From assembly GCF_023282985.1 (NCBI RefSeq), contig NZ_JAGQDC010000004.1:124001-188000 (forward strand): 64,000 bases of DNA, read 5' to 3'. This document shows, one piece after another, positions 18,301-25,884 of this stretch. Each line of letters opens with the position of its first letter. Positions within the stretch are counted from its first letter, which is position 1. The translations under genes were made by a program, and so were the position numbers. The DNA is from Serratia silvae. GTDB taxonomy: Bacteria; Pseudomonadota; Gammaproteobacteria; Enterobacterales; Enterobacteriaceae. The notes under the pieces were generated by a model, which saw only the letters and a program-made list of their open reading frames with translations, searched no databases and was not told the origin of the DNA.

Positions 18301-19413
18301 CTGTACCCCAAGCCGGGAGTCATTTTCACCCGATTTACCCTGACGCAGTTCCGCACTAAGCGTCACTAACGGAAACGGTGTGTAATTGATACCTGCAGTA
18401 AACGCGTGCGGGTTATTTTGTCGATTATCTTTGCCAAACAGTGCGACGTCCTGGCCATAGTACTGCTCATACATCAATTTACCGCCAAGCTGGGGCCATG
18501 CCGGAAGCCAAAACTCAGAACGAAGATCCCAGCCATTAGCTGGGCGCTCCTCATAATCGTTAAAATCGGCAGAATCCCTCCAGTTTGTCAAACGCAGGTA
18601 ACCGTTGGCACCCAACTTAACAAAATCACGCCAGTATTCCGCCCCCACGCCCATACGGGCATGGTTACGCGACAAGTCATAATCAAAGAAAATGTTGCTG
18701 CCCAGCATCTGATCGCGCTGGAACTGACGCAAGCCAATCCCCAGATTCGCCTGAGCGCGGTCATCGGTACGATGCAAGCTCCCTTGGGTGAAAACGAGAT
18801 TGTTATCTTGATCATATAGAGGTGCCAGCAGATCGAGCTGCGAGTTTTTTAATGTGATATTTTTATCCACATCCAGTTGTACTCTGGCAGTCCCAAACTG
18901 GCTAAGCCACTGCTGAATATGGTTACCAACCTCGCCAGAGAACATCCCCAGAGCCATAGAAGTCGCAGCATCACTGCCGGACTGTGTGGCAAACGTAGAA
19001 CCAGCCTGTGAAGCGAAGCCTGCCAGTTTTTGCTGTTGCGCATTATCCTGCTGTGGTTCTTTCGCTATATCGTCCCATTTCACCGCAGGAAGCGGTGCCA
19101 GAGGCACATACAGTTCATCTCCCGGTTGGAGACGGTCAAAACCCTGTGCGAAGTTTAATTTACGCAAACCGTCAACAGTCATGTTAAATTTACTGGCAAC
19201 CGTCGTTACCGACTCTCCGGCCTTCAGGATGTATACTTTTGTTTCCGGTCTATGAGGAGAAGCCACCTGTTCAAGCAGTCGGCCTTCGCTTTTCGCTACG
19301 GCAACGGAAGGGGTGATGGAATAGGCCACGGGAAACACGGTTTGAACACTAATATTCAGCCACGTAAAAAGCCTGAGGCGTAACGGAACATTGTCCCTGC
19401 GATTTTTTTTCAT
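12310..19413 (-). CDS. Giant intimin/invasin-family inverse autotransporter adhesin (2367 residues)
   Basis: An outer-membrane adhesin that displays a long rod of Ig-like domains. In order: signal region (residues 1-45); LysM domain about 57-105 (VYILKAGESVTTVASKFNMT, LQPGDELYVPL); 12-strand translocation barrel about 170-430 (LDLLAPLYDQ, MGVGAEYWRDFVKLGANGYL); a linker domain; then thirteen Big_1 Ig repeats with the recurring D-x-x-G-N-x-L/P ... V-x-W signature (about 510-1870). These are followed by about three Big_2-type domains (YEPALASYMLTV, LTAVKPGTALVTIS, INGVKPGKSQITVRV) and a 200-residue C-terminal tip. The tip has two Cys (TTGHCTGSDW and IMANCRHANS) that could form the disulphide of a C-type-lectin-like head. 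ATG 19413 has AAGG six bases upstream. The LuxR-type gene ends 28 bases upstream in the same direction. The receptor cannot be predicted. Confidence 0.95.
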   Translation of the reverse strand: MKKNRRDNVPLRLRLFTWLNISVQTVFPVAYSITPSVAVAKSEGRLLEQVASPHRPETKVYILKAGESVTTVASKFNMTVDGLRKLNFAQGFDRLQPGDELYVPLAPLPAVKWDDIAKEPQQDNAQQQKLAGFASQAGSTFATQSGSDAATSMALGMFSGEVGNHIQQWLSQFGTARVQLDVDKNITLKNSQLDLLAPLYDQDNNLVFTQGSLHRTDDRAQANLGIGLRQFQRDQMLGSNIFFDYDLSRNHARMGVGAEYWRDFVKLGANGYLRLTNWRDSADFNDYEERPANGWDLRSEFWLPAWPQLGGKLMYEQYYGQDVALFGKDNRQNNPHAFTAGINYTPFPLVTLSAELRQGKSGENDSRLGVQMTYQPGVPWHQQMEPDAVRAQRSLVGSRYDLVSRNNNIVLEYRKKEVIRLHMTGQVTGYAGETKSLNVSVNSKYGLERINWSAPELLAAGGRIVSEGIGNYNVVLPDYHPGSLGVNTYTVKGVAVDKKGNVSQGETTQVTVTQAAINGTKSTLTPADIILPADGKTQQALVLKVNDMAGLPVDIREDEISLKREVKIRGTSSATISGFKRRAAGEYVAMITAGTMPELFSVTASARDTTFSSASVMMTADVTTARLDSLTLVANEALADGIAQNKIHMRVIDGEGNLVAQQSVNLKADNQANIAKTATTDDKGEAIVVVTSTRAGESLITANIDGKGEQQVSLTFLPDGSSSQISESNMTITPEISIADGRTKKTIAVVVTDKHGNPAADVNVAFSADNSAILGQKEVKTDAKGQASITLTSTVAGNVLVTAQVNNNRTTRSTTFIGNSATALVASVTPQEGPYKADGTTGVMFSALITDKSGNPLPDVAVDWTSDRDSSQVRFNNAQSVTGKDGMAKASITSTRAFPVSVTAFTNSASLTAAPVAFEADSQQGIISQLSISTQAIIANQHDSAELLAKVADKYGNPLSNVDVTWSADLGAEVSTSTPKTDQEGVARATVVADRAGSFTINAALKNGQTKGTVVKAMADAQTASVVVASSAEDTMVGDPDGITLTATAIDELGNPVADTSIAWRATRNTLASDVSMTDKNGKATVKLSGVVSGETTVTAVLYNGNTGTKNIVFTPAVPVSEHSELTVTPQSVTADGTTQATATLTLRDAWDNLVPRQQVAFKSDENTIAFTTVKDNGDGTYQTLVTGKKEGTWTLTAHSQSVSRSTVIGLLANATSSVVESVSVVGTDTAKADGKEKVILRAQVKDKNGNTQLPGVAVGWQATGGVLSVPVSKTNAYGVAEMTLTSKQAGQVNVFAVLGGNQPVDADKVVTFTAGAVATERSTIAISPSTIVADKERAIVRVAVNDAEGNPLSGLEKAITLSYSTDLAMETAVFSQKTPGVYEAQITGRKVGTTNVTALVNAAAIKQRATLVLKADDSSAKVNGQIAVTPTSATVGQSVTYTATLVDKNGNLLGAGIPVTWSANKGSQLASQVTLSDKAGKARVSLTRLLAGMAEVRVILPSGETLAPKVEFNADSADESHSELTLAPAAIVAGQEVAILSLVLKDKNGNLLVKQSVEGLSDNNTVTIAKSKEEKAGYYTLVATGNRAGKAILSVKVNGVTFKQTKSLVVKGDTSSWSIDQVTADKSSFIAGDNNGVTYRASVVDSYGNKLQGVVVSWQLIGQADSFMPTSRTDAEGIATTTVKSRTAGKLAMSAYLDEKNHRDAAVVEVKAAAIDGGKSTFSADKAKIGSDGKEASTLTVTLKDSYGNAITGKTVSFEGASALEGFTVSKVTGNDDGTYRAQATATNKGKVLLMAKADGKTIGNKIEVTVGAIMPDLKFDNVLQQEVYTKRFNRSQVVKGMPAGVAQMWSSSDAAVATVDKTTGKVTLLKAGEAKITVYTPGNAQYEPALASYMLTVDKAAPGINVDNGKPISAVWADGKIYSIAPSFNNNDVGTALTPAYRSEDPKIVTTGKDGKLTAVKPGTALVTISTSETEQFKAEKLNVTYVLAKANIDLSFSKAEEQYRFDDKVEVQPLKKEIPKDAGGYLQWNSSDNTVVTINNGIINGVKPGKSQITVRVTANDFYEQSSSSYHISVFDKPSVSTGLQATELGRRVVLSGSWKPVYNDDTLIFTWVANMGNGTSPINSAKIELVNSSGYTVESKSLNAGELAKGKGEVKFSNSRNRFGEKFSVRSDWEGKLGLASKGQEQRATTYPAGPETLYTLQYRVAQQLWHHGDAVGATTGHRTTGHCTGSDWAMLRLGYTMGFKGIESKYLSEYKDPSIKISFTKRSGIGAITIGHPEYYSNKTKEVDTSQYQSHPTYRIMANCRHANSSVNDGYYTPTVSIRNYGGITDVEVPTEFKWNNGWNANNGEGWVHQDWSTVKVW

Positions 19414-19440
19414 AAGGTTTCCACAGAATCATGCTGCACG

Positions 19441-20010
19441 TTATGCAGCGTCATTGAGATAACGCGTTGTAATATCATGAGTAGATACTTTTTTAAGTAA
19501 GAGATGCTCTATTTTTTTGACACCCAGTTTACTGGCCAATTTTGCTTTCCAACAATAGATCGTCGAATAACCACGTGCGAAATAACGCTGAATAAACCTG
19601 ATGCTGTAGCCCTTCAGGACAAATGTTAACAGTAAGACATCTTGTTGATTCAGGAAGCACGAATTGAAGTCCTGGGGTTTCATTTTATGTTTACCGTTCA
19701 GAGTATCACTTAACCACATAACAATTTTTTCTTCTGAGGTTGTGTTATAAAAAACGGCAATCACACTTTCTAATTCGGCAAGATAAAATAGCGCCAACGG
19801 CTTTAGTTTTTGGCTAACAATAATAACTACAGCACGCTTTGAAAAACGGAGCTCGCCAAAGCAAGAAAGAAAGTCAACCAATGAACTTCCGTCCAGGTTG
19901 ATGAACAAATACCCCTGTTCTTCAGCCAACAAACCAGCTTTCTCCATCACACTGGACACCCCATGTGAAAAGTAAATATCCCCTACTGGCCAATAATGTC
20001 GAGTATCCAT
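19441..20010 (-). CDS. LuxR-type transcriptional regulator upstream of the adhesin
   Basis: A 189-residue protein with a C-terminal LuxR/GerE helix-turn-helix: LNQQDVLLLTFVLKGYSIRF, then YSTIYCWKAKLASKLGVKKI (about residues 120-175). The N-terminal 115 residues have the alternating hydrophobic pattern of a receiver-like fold (YLFINLDGSSLVDFLSCF, AVVIIVSQKLKPLALF) but no Asp in a clear phosphorylation pocket. It is probably a non-phosphorylated member of the RcsA/BglJ/EcpR type. It ends 28 bases before the invasin gene, so the two are likely co-transcribed or the regulator acts on the adhesin (inference). Its Lys/Ile-rich composition suits transferred DNA. Confidence 0.75.
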   Translation of the reverse strand: MDTRHYWPVGDIYFSHGVSSVMEKAGLLAEEQGYLFINLDGSSLVDFLSCFGELRFSKRAVVIIVSQKLKPLALFYLAELESVIAVFYNTTSEEKIVMWLSDTLNGKHKMKPQDFNSCFLNQQDVLLLTFVLKGYSIRFIQRYFARGYSTIYCWKAKLASKLGVKKIEHLLLKKVSTHDITTRYLNDAA

Positions 20011-20492
20011 TACATCCCTTATATAAATAACCCAGTTCTTTATCTTGCACTCTCATTAAAATAGCACGCTGCACCAGAACCAGGAGTAAAAATGCAACAT
20101 CATCTCATGAGTATCACACCTTGGTCGGGATGAATCATGATGGGAATCCAATGAGAAAATTCGCCGTGGCAAGCGAGAATTGATACCGGCGACGAATAGT
20201 TAAATCATTTTTTTGACAACGGCTAAAAATCATGTGGTAATATAGTGAAATACTAATAATCAAAGAAGATTTTAGTATAAAAAAGCCTTGAATAATAATG
20301 TTGAGCTGAACACTGCCATAGAAAAAGCAGTGCAAAAAAAATGACCGAACAACAAAATCAGATTTGGAAAAAATAACCCGCTAAAGGGAAACTGTAATTT
20401 AAATTGTGTAATTGCCTGTTTTTGATATTTTCTTCCTGACAATGGAGGGACGAAAAGAAATTTAAGCCACTTACTGCCGAACTGGTAAAGTA
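20011..20492. other. AT-rich intergenic region without a supported gene
   Basis: Short frames exist on the minus strand (20135-20335, 20358-20582) but none has a ribosome site or recognisable motif. The part nearest 20011 presumably holds the promoter of the LuxR-type gene. Confidence 0.6.
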
Positions 20493-20836
20493 AAACCAGA
20501 CGCGTATCACGCAGATGGATAACCAGATTTTATCCTTATATGCCAAAGGGATGACCACGAGGGAAATCGTCGCCACATTCAAGGTAATGATGGAAAGACT
20601 ACAAAGTGGTCGGCATCTGGGATGAAAAATACCCGCAAAGCTATCTACACAACCAATGCTACCGAGTCACTGAACAGCGTGATCGGCAGGCGATAAAGAA
20701 ACGTAAAGTGTTCCCGACAGATGACTCAGTGCGCAACATGATTTATATGGTGATCCAAGCGGCATCGAAAAATGGAATATGCCGATCCAGAACTGGCGGT
20801 TGGCAATGAGTCATTTTATTATCGAGTTCGGTGAGT
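20493..20836 (+). pseudogene. IS256-family transposase remnant, internally deleted and frameshifted
   Basis: Two recognisable blocks of an IS256-family (Mutator-type) transposase are joined by a deletion. The first reads NQTRITQMDNQILSLYAKGM, the N-terminal region that precedes the catalytic domain. The second reads YTTNATESLNSVIGRR, then after a frame change KRKVFPTDDSVRNMIYMVIQ, then after another change MPIQNWRLAMSHFIIEFGE at the end. The DDE core between them is missing. It is inactive. A second scrap of the same tail lies at 21849-21886, on the other side of the unknown gene. Confidence 0.9.
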
Positions 20837-20895
20837 GTTTAAACGCCGACCTTTAATACGTTGGCAGTTACACAGAATTATGGACAAGCTCTAGC

Positions 20896-21630
20896 CTAGC
20901 GAGTCTTTTTTTGACGCGATACAATACCACCGCGGCTATATGTATTGACTAACATGAGATCCTCTACTGATTGTTGTGAAGGGTCTTTGTTATAAGCTAT
21001 TACTACCTTATGTACAGTTTTATTCAGTTTAGATGATATATCTATTAGAGCGCTAGCTTTTTTGGGATTATGCTTATAGCTAGAAGAATTTAATTCACCC
21101 ATCATTTTCTTGATATTTTCTTTCAAAACATTTTTATTTTTATTCAGCAAGAGTAAAGAACCGGAGTCAAATTTAAGCGAACCATTTACTTTTATTTTCT
21201 TTTTAAGAATATTCTCGCATTCTTTAATTTTATCTAGCTTCACCAGCAGTTCTTTTATATCTTTAGAATTTATCGTTTTTTTATTTGTTGTTTTTTTAGC
21301 ATATAGATTGTCAACCATAGCATCGAGCTTTTTCAGGCTCCTTAATTTTTTTGTTCTTTCCTGCGAACGTTGCTTGTTTAAGACTTCCTTAATGCTTTTC
21401 AAACACCCCTTGATTTTGTTTCTATCTTGATACCATTCCGGAACTCCGGAGCTATTGCTCACATGTTCCCATTTATTATTTGAGATGGTATTTTTGTGGT
21501 TACAAACAGCGTTCAATTTTGAAATTAAGGCTTTCGTTACCTTTTTATTCATTTTAGCCTCTGACTCAGCTGTTTTAAAAGTATCCAGAATAATCCATGA
21601 TGATAAATTACTACGTTGTACGGTACTCAT
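20896..21630 (-). CDS. Unknown Lys-rich protein, candidate secreted effector
   Basis: A 244-residue protein I do not recognise. ATG 21630 (MSTVQRSNLSS) is chosen over in-frame starts up to 21807 for two reasons: GGAGAGG lies just upstream, and the same ribosome site plus MSTVQ start is kept in the decayed paralogue at 22110-22584. It is rich in Lys, Asn and Ser and mostly helical, with heptad-like stretches around residues 80-190 (KIKGCLKSIKEVL, IKELLVKLDKIKECENILKK). There is no signal peptide and no membrane helix. Its AT-rich sequence, the Ser/Thr-containing N-terminus, flanking IS256 debris and location some 10 kb from a type III locus make a secreted effector possible, but no effector motif is seen. 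Upstream sequence from about 21649 is a copy of the eptB leader. Confidence 0.6.
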   Translation of the reverse strand: MSTVQRSNLSSWIILDTFKTAESEAKMNKKVTKALISKLNAVCNHKNTISNNKWEHVSNSSGVPEWYQDRNKIKGCLKSIKEVLNKQRSQERTKKLRSLKKLDAMVDNLYAKKTTNKKTINSKDIKELLVKLDKIKECENILKKKIKVNGSLKFDSGSLLLLNKNKNVLKENIKKMMGELNSSSYKHNPKKASALIDISSKLNKTVHKVVIAYNKDPSQQSVEDLMLVNTYSRGGIVSRQKKTR

Positions 21631-21648
21631 AAACCTCTCCATTGAAAC

Positions 21649-21783
21649 ATTCTGCTGTGATAGCGATTTAATAGTTAACGCAGTAGCTCCGGGCTCCAAG
21701 TTCTGACACCATCGTACAGTCGAAGTGTCCGCAGGTTCAGCCGATGGTGCAATAAGAGCTATTCCGCGCCTAACAAGAAAGAT
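21649..21783. repeat. Copy of the eptB 5' region fused upstream of the unknown gene
   Basis: From 21649 the plus-strand sequence ATTCTGCTGTGATAGCGATT is identical to 42059 onward, and similarity continues for about 125 bases (for example CAGGTTCAGCCGATGG in both). The shared part covers the eptB leader and codons 5-13 of eptB. The eptB start codon region is deleted here. The frame of the unknown gene stays open through it (IKSLSQQNVS versus VKSLSQQNLS in EptB). The join lies between 21641 and 21649, 11-19 bases upstream of the unknown gene's start codon. Confidence 0.85.
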
Positions 21784-21848
21784 ATAAAAATATACACCTT
21801 TGCCCATTTATACGCACAACGACCAAGAAAAGGACTCAACACGCTACC

Positions 21849-21886
21849 CGGTTGACAATGAGCCGTTTTATTATCGAGTGCAGTGA
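21849..21886 (+). mobile_element. Second IS256-family transposase tail scrap
   Basis: CGG TTG ACA ATG AGC CGT reads RLTMSR, followed by FIIECSD, matching the RLAMSHFIIEFGE end of the remnant at 20493-20836. Only about 13 codons survive. Together the two pieces bracket the unknown gene. Confidence 0.6.
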
Positions 21887-21891
21887 CCGTC

Positions 21892-22003
21892 TATACCCAA
21901 AATAATTCTAGTTGCATGAAAGTGCAATACAGCGAATCCCGATGAGCAGTGATTCAGGTAAACGAGGAAAGCCAACACACAAGCAACTTGAAGTATGACG
22001 GGT
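21892..22003. repeat. Enterobacterial repeat unit, copy 2 (about 112 bp)
   Basis: It begins TATACCCAAAATAATTCTAG and ends CAACTTGAAGTATGACGGGT, the two ends being inverted relative to copy 1 at 12167-12293. The interior is diverged. Confidence 0.75.
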
Positions 22004-22109
22004 AAAAACGATCACCGTTAATAAGTTGACAATGATACAGCGTGATTGGTAGGTTCCCTACACTCCGATGATAAGCATTTTTTATCAACCTATTCCTGAC
22101 TAACCGAAT

Positions 22110-22584
22110 TTACTTCCACATCCCAGCATCTTTATGCTCGGTGTTATTTTTTACGTTTTCGTTATACACGCGCGAACGTTCTTTTTTGTGATGGTAACCT
22201 TCTGTCCGAGCTTTACTTTCATTTGCCGCCAAGGTATCTTAAAATGACTCCTGACGCTTATTATTGCTATAAGAACTAATCGTCTTTTCATTAATAACTT
22301 TGTCAGCGTGCTGATACTCAACACGGGCCTCGATCTTGCCCATGGTCTCTAATTTTTTCGTTGCTCCCTTCGTGTCCTGAGAAGTCAAGACGGTTTTCAA
22401 CTCATTCAAACAATACTTAACTACCCTATATTCAGAAGAATGAGTTGAGATACCATTTGGGGTGTTACAAACGGCTTTCAATTTGGAAATAATGGCTGTT
22501 GTTACCTTGCTATCCGACTTGGCCTCTGACAGGGCATTCTGGCATAACGGATGATGATGAATTAAGGCCTTGTACGGTGCTCAT
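22110..22584 (-). pseudogene. Decayed paralogue of the 244-residue unknown gene
   Basis: ATG 22584 follows GGAGAG exactly as in the neighbour and starts MSTVQGLNSSSSVM. A one-base shift near 22540 then moves the frame to ALSEAKSDSKVTTAIISKLK, which aligns with AESEAKMNKKVTKALISKLN in the intact protein. The frame runs to a TAA at 22239 and, in the same frame, continues readable to a stop at 22110. So the copy carries one frameshift and one nonsense codon. The C-terminal part no longer aligns clearly with the intact gene. Tandem placement suggests duplication, or two related genes that arrived together, followed by loss of one. Confidence 0.75.
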
Positions 22585-22874
22585 AAAATCTCTCCATTGA
22601 ACATTGAAATTACTAAATTACGGTATTATTAAATAAATAACTATCATATAGCGCTCCTGTTGTTTCGAAAGCCGGGTAAGGCCCTCCCCCTCAGTGTCAG
22701 GGCCGGATCCCACTTTTAATGGAACTTTTTGCTACTCACAAGATCTGAGTGTTATCTCTCATTTATTTAAGATTGATCATGACTATTTTCAATCATATCA
22801 GGAATATACCTTCCCCTCAGTCGAGGCTGTTCGGCTTCTTGCCGCCCGACGGGTTTGCCAGCTTCGCTGGGCAA
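22585..22874. other. Intergenic region upstream of the decayed paralogue
   Basis: AT-rich at first (22610-22650, likely old promoter), then a GC-rich hairpin (GGCCCT ... AGGGCC around 22680-22707). No gene is supported. The boundary between accessory DNA and the dpp operon lies within this stretch. Confidence 0.5.
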
Positions 22875-22903
22875 ACAAAAAACGCCAGTATCGCTACCGG
22901 CGT
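22875..22903 (-). terminator. Rho-independent terminator of the dpp operon
   Basis: On the minus strand ACGCC GGTAGCGATACT GGCGT forms a stem-loop followed by a T tract. It lies about 87 bases past the dppF stop. Confidence 0.8.
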
Positions 22904-22989
22904 GAGGTTGAGGACAAAATGGCAACGTTGTTGAGGTTAACGGGCGCAGCAATTGCTGCGCCGCTAAGTTGTCAGCCCTGAGAGTAGGC

Positions 22990-23979
22990 TCAAGACCCCG
23001 TGGCTTCATCCTGGTCGACGGCAAAGCAGGCCACCATCTGGTCGCCATACTGCTTGAGCTGCGGTTGCAGCTGGGTGCAGGTGCCAAAGGCACGGCGGCA
23101 GCGGGCGTTAAACGCACAGCCCGGCGGTGGGTTCATCGGGCTTGGCAGTTCGCCGGTCAGCTTGATGCGCTCACGGCGCATATCCGGGTTCAGGCGCGGC
23201 GTAGCAGATAGCAGTGCCTGAGTGTACGGATGGCGCGGGTTGTTGAAAATGGCTTCTTTACTGCCCTTCTCCACGCAGCGGCCGAGGTACATCACCATCA
23301 CTTCATCGGCGATGTGCTCAACCACCGACAGATCGTGGGAGATAAACACGTAAGACAGCCCCAGCTCCTGTTGCAGATCCATCATCAGGTTCAGCACCTG
23401 CGCACGCACGGACACGTCCAGCGCAGAGACCGGCTCATCGGCAATCACCACGTCCGGGTTGAGCATCAGCCCACGCGCAATAGCAATACGCTGACGCTGA
23501 CCGCCTGAAAACATATGCGGGTAACGGTCGTAATGTTCGGTTTTCAGACCGACCTTCGCCATCATCTCCAGCGCTTTCTCACGCCGTTCGGCGCTGCTCA
23601 ACGAGGTGTTGATCAACAGCGGCTCCTCGAGGATCTGCCCCACCTTCTTGCGTGGGTTAAGCGATCCGTAAGGATTCTGGAACACGATCTGGATCTTCTG
23701 TCGGCGCAACTTCTCTGCCGTCACGTCCGGCTTAAGCAGATCTTGCCCCTGATAGTACAGCTCACCACCGGTAGGGATTTCGATCATGGTCAGCAGGCGG
23801 CCCAGCGTGGACTTGCCACAGCCAGACTCCCCAACCACCGCCAGGGTTTTACCGCGCTCAAGGGTAAAGGAAACCCCGTCCAGCGCCTTCACCAGCCGTT
23901 CCGGGGCAAACAGCCCCTTCTTGACCGGGTAGTGTTTTTTCAGGTCAATGGCCTGCAATAAAGGGTGGTTCTGGCTCAT
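22990..23979 (-). CDS. dppF: Dipeptide ABC transporter ATP-binding protein DppF
   Basis: A 329-residue ABC ATPase of the oligopeptide/dipeptide group; E. coli DppF has 334. Walker A is [10 protein letters not shown] (about residue 50), the signature is [16 protein letters not shown], and Walker B is [14 protein letters not shown]. The C-terminal oligopeptide-transporter extension carries conserved cysteines ([17 protein letters not shown]) that are usual in this group. With DppD it powers uptake of dipeptides and, in E. coli, haem and 5-aminolevulinate through DppBC. Start overlaps dppD by four bases (ATGA). Confidence 0.97.
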   Translation of the reverse strand: MSQNHPLLQAIDLKKHYPVKKGLFAPERLVKALDGVSFTLERGKTLAVVGESGCGKSTLGRLLTMIEIPTGGELYYQGQDLLKPDVTAEKLRRQKIQIVFQNPYGSLNPRKKVGQILEEPLLINTSLSSAERREKALEMMAKVGLKTEHYDRYPHMFSGGQRQRIAIARGLMLNPDVVIADEPVSALDVSVRAQVLNLMMDLQQELGLSYVFISHDLSVVEHIADEVMVMYLGRCVEKGSKEAIFNNPRHPYTQALLSATPRLNPDMRRERIKLTGELPSPMNPPPGCAFNARCRRAFGTCTQLQPQLKQYGDQMVACFAVDQDEATGS

Positions 23980-24956
23980 ACGGTCGGCCTCCCCGCATCA
24001 TCCAGCGGTGTGTGACATTTAACCTGACGGCCGGGAATGCTGCGCAGTTCCGGCTCTTCTTCGCGACAGCGTTGGGTAGCATACGGGCAGCGCGGGTTCA
24101 GCAAGCAGCCTTCTGGCCTATCGTACTTGCCCGGCACTACGCCAGGCAGCGAGGCCAAACGCGCCTTGTCGGTGGCAAATTCCGGCAATGCACGCAGCAG
24201 TGCTTGGGTATACGGGTGGCGCGGCGAACGGAAAATTTCTACCGCCTTGCCAGACTCCACCACCTGCCCGGCGTACATCACGATGATGTGGTGTGCGGCT
24301 TCCGCCACCAGCGCCAGATCGTGGGTGATCAACAGCAACGCCATGTTTTCGCGCTGTTGCAGCTCGAGCAGCAGCTCAATGATCTGGGCCTGAATGGTCA
24401 CATCGAGTGCGGTCGTTGGTTCATCCGCAATCAGCAGCTTGGGCCGGCAGGCGATTGCCATGGCGATCATCACACGCTGGCTCATCCCGCCGGAAAGCTG
24501 ATGAGGGTAAACGTCCAGCCGCGAGGCCGGATCGGGAATACCCACTTGGGTCAAAAGATCGATAGCACGTTGACGACGGGTGCGGCGGTTACCGCCCTGA
24601 TGCACCTTCAACGCTTCCATAATCTGGAAACCCACGGTATAGCACGGGTTCAGGCTGGTCATCGGATCCTGGAAAATCATCGCCACTTCGGAGCCCACCA
24701 GTTGGCGGCGCTCTTTTTCCGAGATTTTCCGCAGGTCCTGGCCGTTGAACTCCAACTTGTCGGCCATCACCTTGCCGGGATAATCGATCAACCCCATGAT
24801 CGCCAGCGAGCTGACGGATTTACCGGAGCCGGATTCGCCGACGATGCCAACCACCTGCCCCTGTTCTACGCTGTAGCTGATTCGGTCTACCGCGCGGAAC
24901 GGCGCACTTTCGTCACCGAAGTGCACCGAAAGCTTGTCTACATTTAATAACGCCAT
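23976..24956 (-). CDS. dppD: Dipeptide ABC transporter ATP-binding protein DppD
   Basis: A 326-residue ABC ATPase, the partner of DppF. Walker A is [13 protein letters not shown], the signature [14 protein letters not shown], and Walker [15 protein letters not shown]. The Cys-rich oligopeptide-transporter tail ([17 protein letters not shown]) is present. It starts 14 bases after dppC in the operon and overlaps dppF by four. Confidence 0.97.
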   Translation of the reverse strand: MALLNVDKLSVHFGDESAPFRAVDRISYSVEQGQVVGIVGESGSGKSVSSLAIMGLIDYPGKVMADKLEFNGQDLRKISEKERRQLVGSEVAMIFQDPMTSLNPCYTVGFQIMEALKVHQGGNRRTRRQRAIDLLTQVGIPDPASRLDVYPHQLSGGMSQRVMIAMAIACRPKLLIADEPTTALDVTIQAQIIELLLELQQRENMALLLITHDLALVAEAAHHIIVMYAGQVVESGKAVEIFRSPRHPYTQALLRALPEFATDKARLASLPGVVPGKYDRPEGCLLNPRCPYATQRCREEEPELRSIPGRQVKCHTPLDDAGRPTV

Positions 24957-24970
24957 TCTCTCTTCCTCTG

Positions 24971-25873
24971 TTACTGCTTGAGTTTGGGGTCGAGAGCATC
25001 ACGCAAGCCGTCCCCCATCAGGTTAAAGGCCAAAACCGTCAGCAGAATTGCCACCCCTGGGAAGGTCACAACCCACCAGGCACTTTGCGCGAACTGCAGT
25101 ACGTCGGAGAGCATGGTGCCCCACTCCGGCGTTGGCGGTTGCGCCCCCATACCCAGGAAGCCGAGAGCGGCCATATCCAAAATGGCGTTCGAGAAACCGA
25201 GAGAAGCCTGCACGATCAGTGGTGCCAGGCAGTTTGGCAGGATATTGACGAACATCTGACGCGCCGCCCCAGCCCCCGCCACGCGGGAAGCCGTCACGTA
25301 ATCGCGGTTCACTTCCACCAGCACCGCAGCACGGGTCAAGCGGACATAGTGCGGCAAAGCAACAAAGGTCAGCGCCAGCGAGGCGTTAACAATCGAGGGG
25401 CCAAACACCGCCACCAGCACCAGCGCCAACAACAGGCTTGGCAGTGCCAGCATGATATCGACCACGCGCATGATGATGGCATCCACCACGCCGCCGAAAT
25501 AACCGGCCAACAGGCCGAATACCACGCCCATCACCAGCGAAAGCACCACCACCAGGCAGCCTACCAGCAGTGAGAGCCTGGCACCGTACATCAGACGCGA
25601 CAGCACATCACGCCCTACATCGTCGGTACCCAGAATAAACTTCCAGCTGCCACCAGTCTCCCAGACCGGAGGCCGAAGCAGAGCATCGCGAAACTGTTCT
25701 GCGGGCGCATGTGGAGCGAGGAACCCGGCACCCACGGCAACCACCAGCATGATAACGATATAAACCAGGCCAACGACGGCCCCTTTGTTGCGCTTGAAAT
25801 AGTGCCAAAACTCCTGGAACGGGGTCATTGGCTTCGGCGCACCTTTCACTACAGACTCGGTAATTTGAGACAT
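24971..25873 (-). CDS. dppC: Dipeptide ABC transporter permease DppC
   Basis: A 300-residue inner-membrane permease, the same length as E. coli DppC, with about six membrane helices (first [20 protein letters not shown] at residues 33-52). The EAA coupling loop near residue 200 ([20 protein letters not shown]) contacts the ATPases. The N-terminal cytoplasmic extension with [16 protein letters not shown] is typical of DppC/OppC. It follows dppB by 11 bases. Confidence 0.97.
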   Translation of the reverse strand: MSQITESVVKGAPKPMTPFQEFWHYFKRNKGAVVGLVYIVIMLVVAVGAGFLAPHAPAEQFRDALLRPPVWETGGSWKFILGTDDVGRDVLSRLMYGARLSLLVGCLVVVLSLVMGVVFGLLAGYFGGVVDAIIMRVVDIMLALPSLLLALVLVAVFGPSIVNASLALTFVALPHYVRLTRAAVLVEVNRDYVTASRVAGAGAARQMFVNILPNCLAPLIVQASLGFSNAILDMAALGFLGMGAQPPTPEWGTMLSDVLQFAQSAWWVVTFPGVAILLTVLAFNLMGDGLRDALDPKLKQ

Positions 25874-25884
25874 CAGAGCGCCCC

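Noticed and set aside
20135..20582. Two short minus-strand frames (66 and 74 codons) upstream of the LuxR-type gene
   Set aside because: No ribosome site, no motif, and the second overlaps the IS256 remnant on the other strand.
22694..22981. 95-codon plus-strand frame next to dppF
   Set aside because: It runs through the dpp terminator hairpin antisense and has no protein-like pattern.
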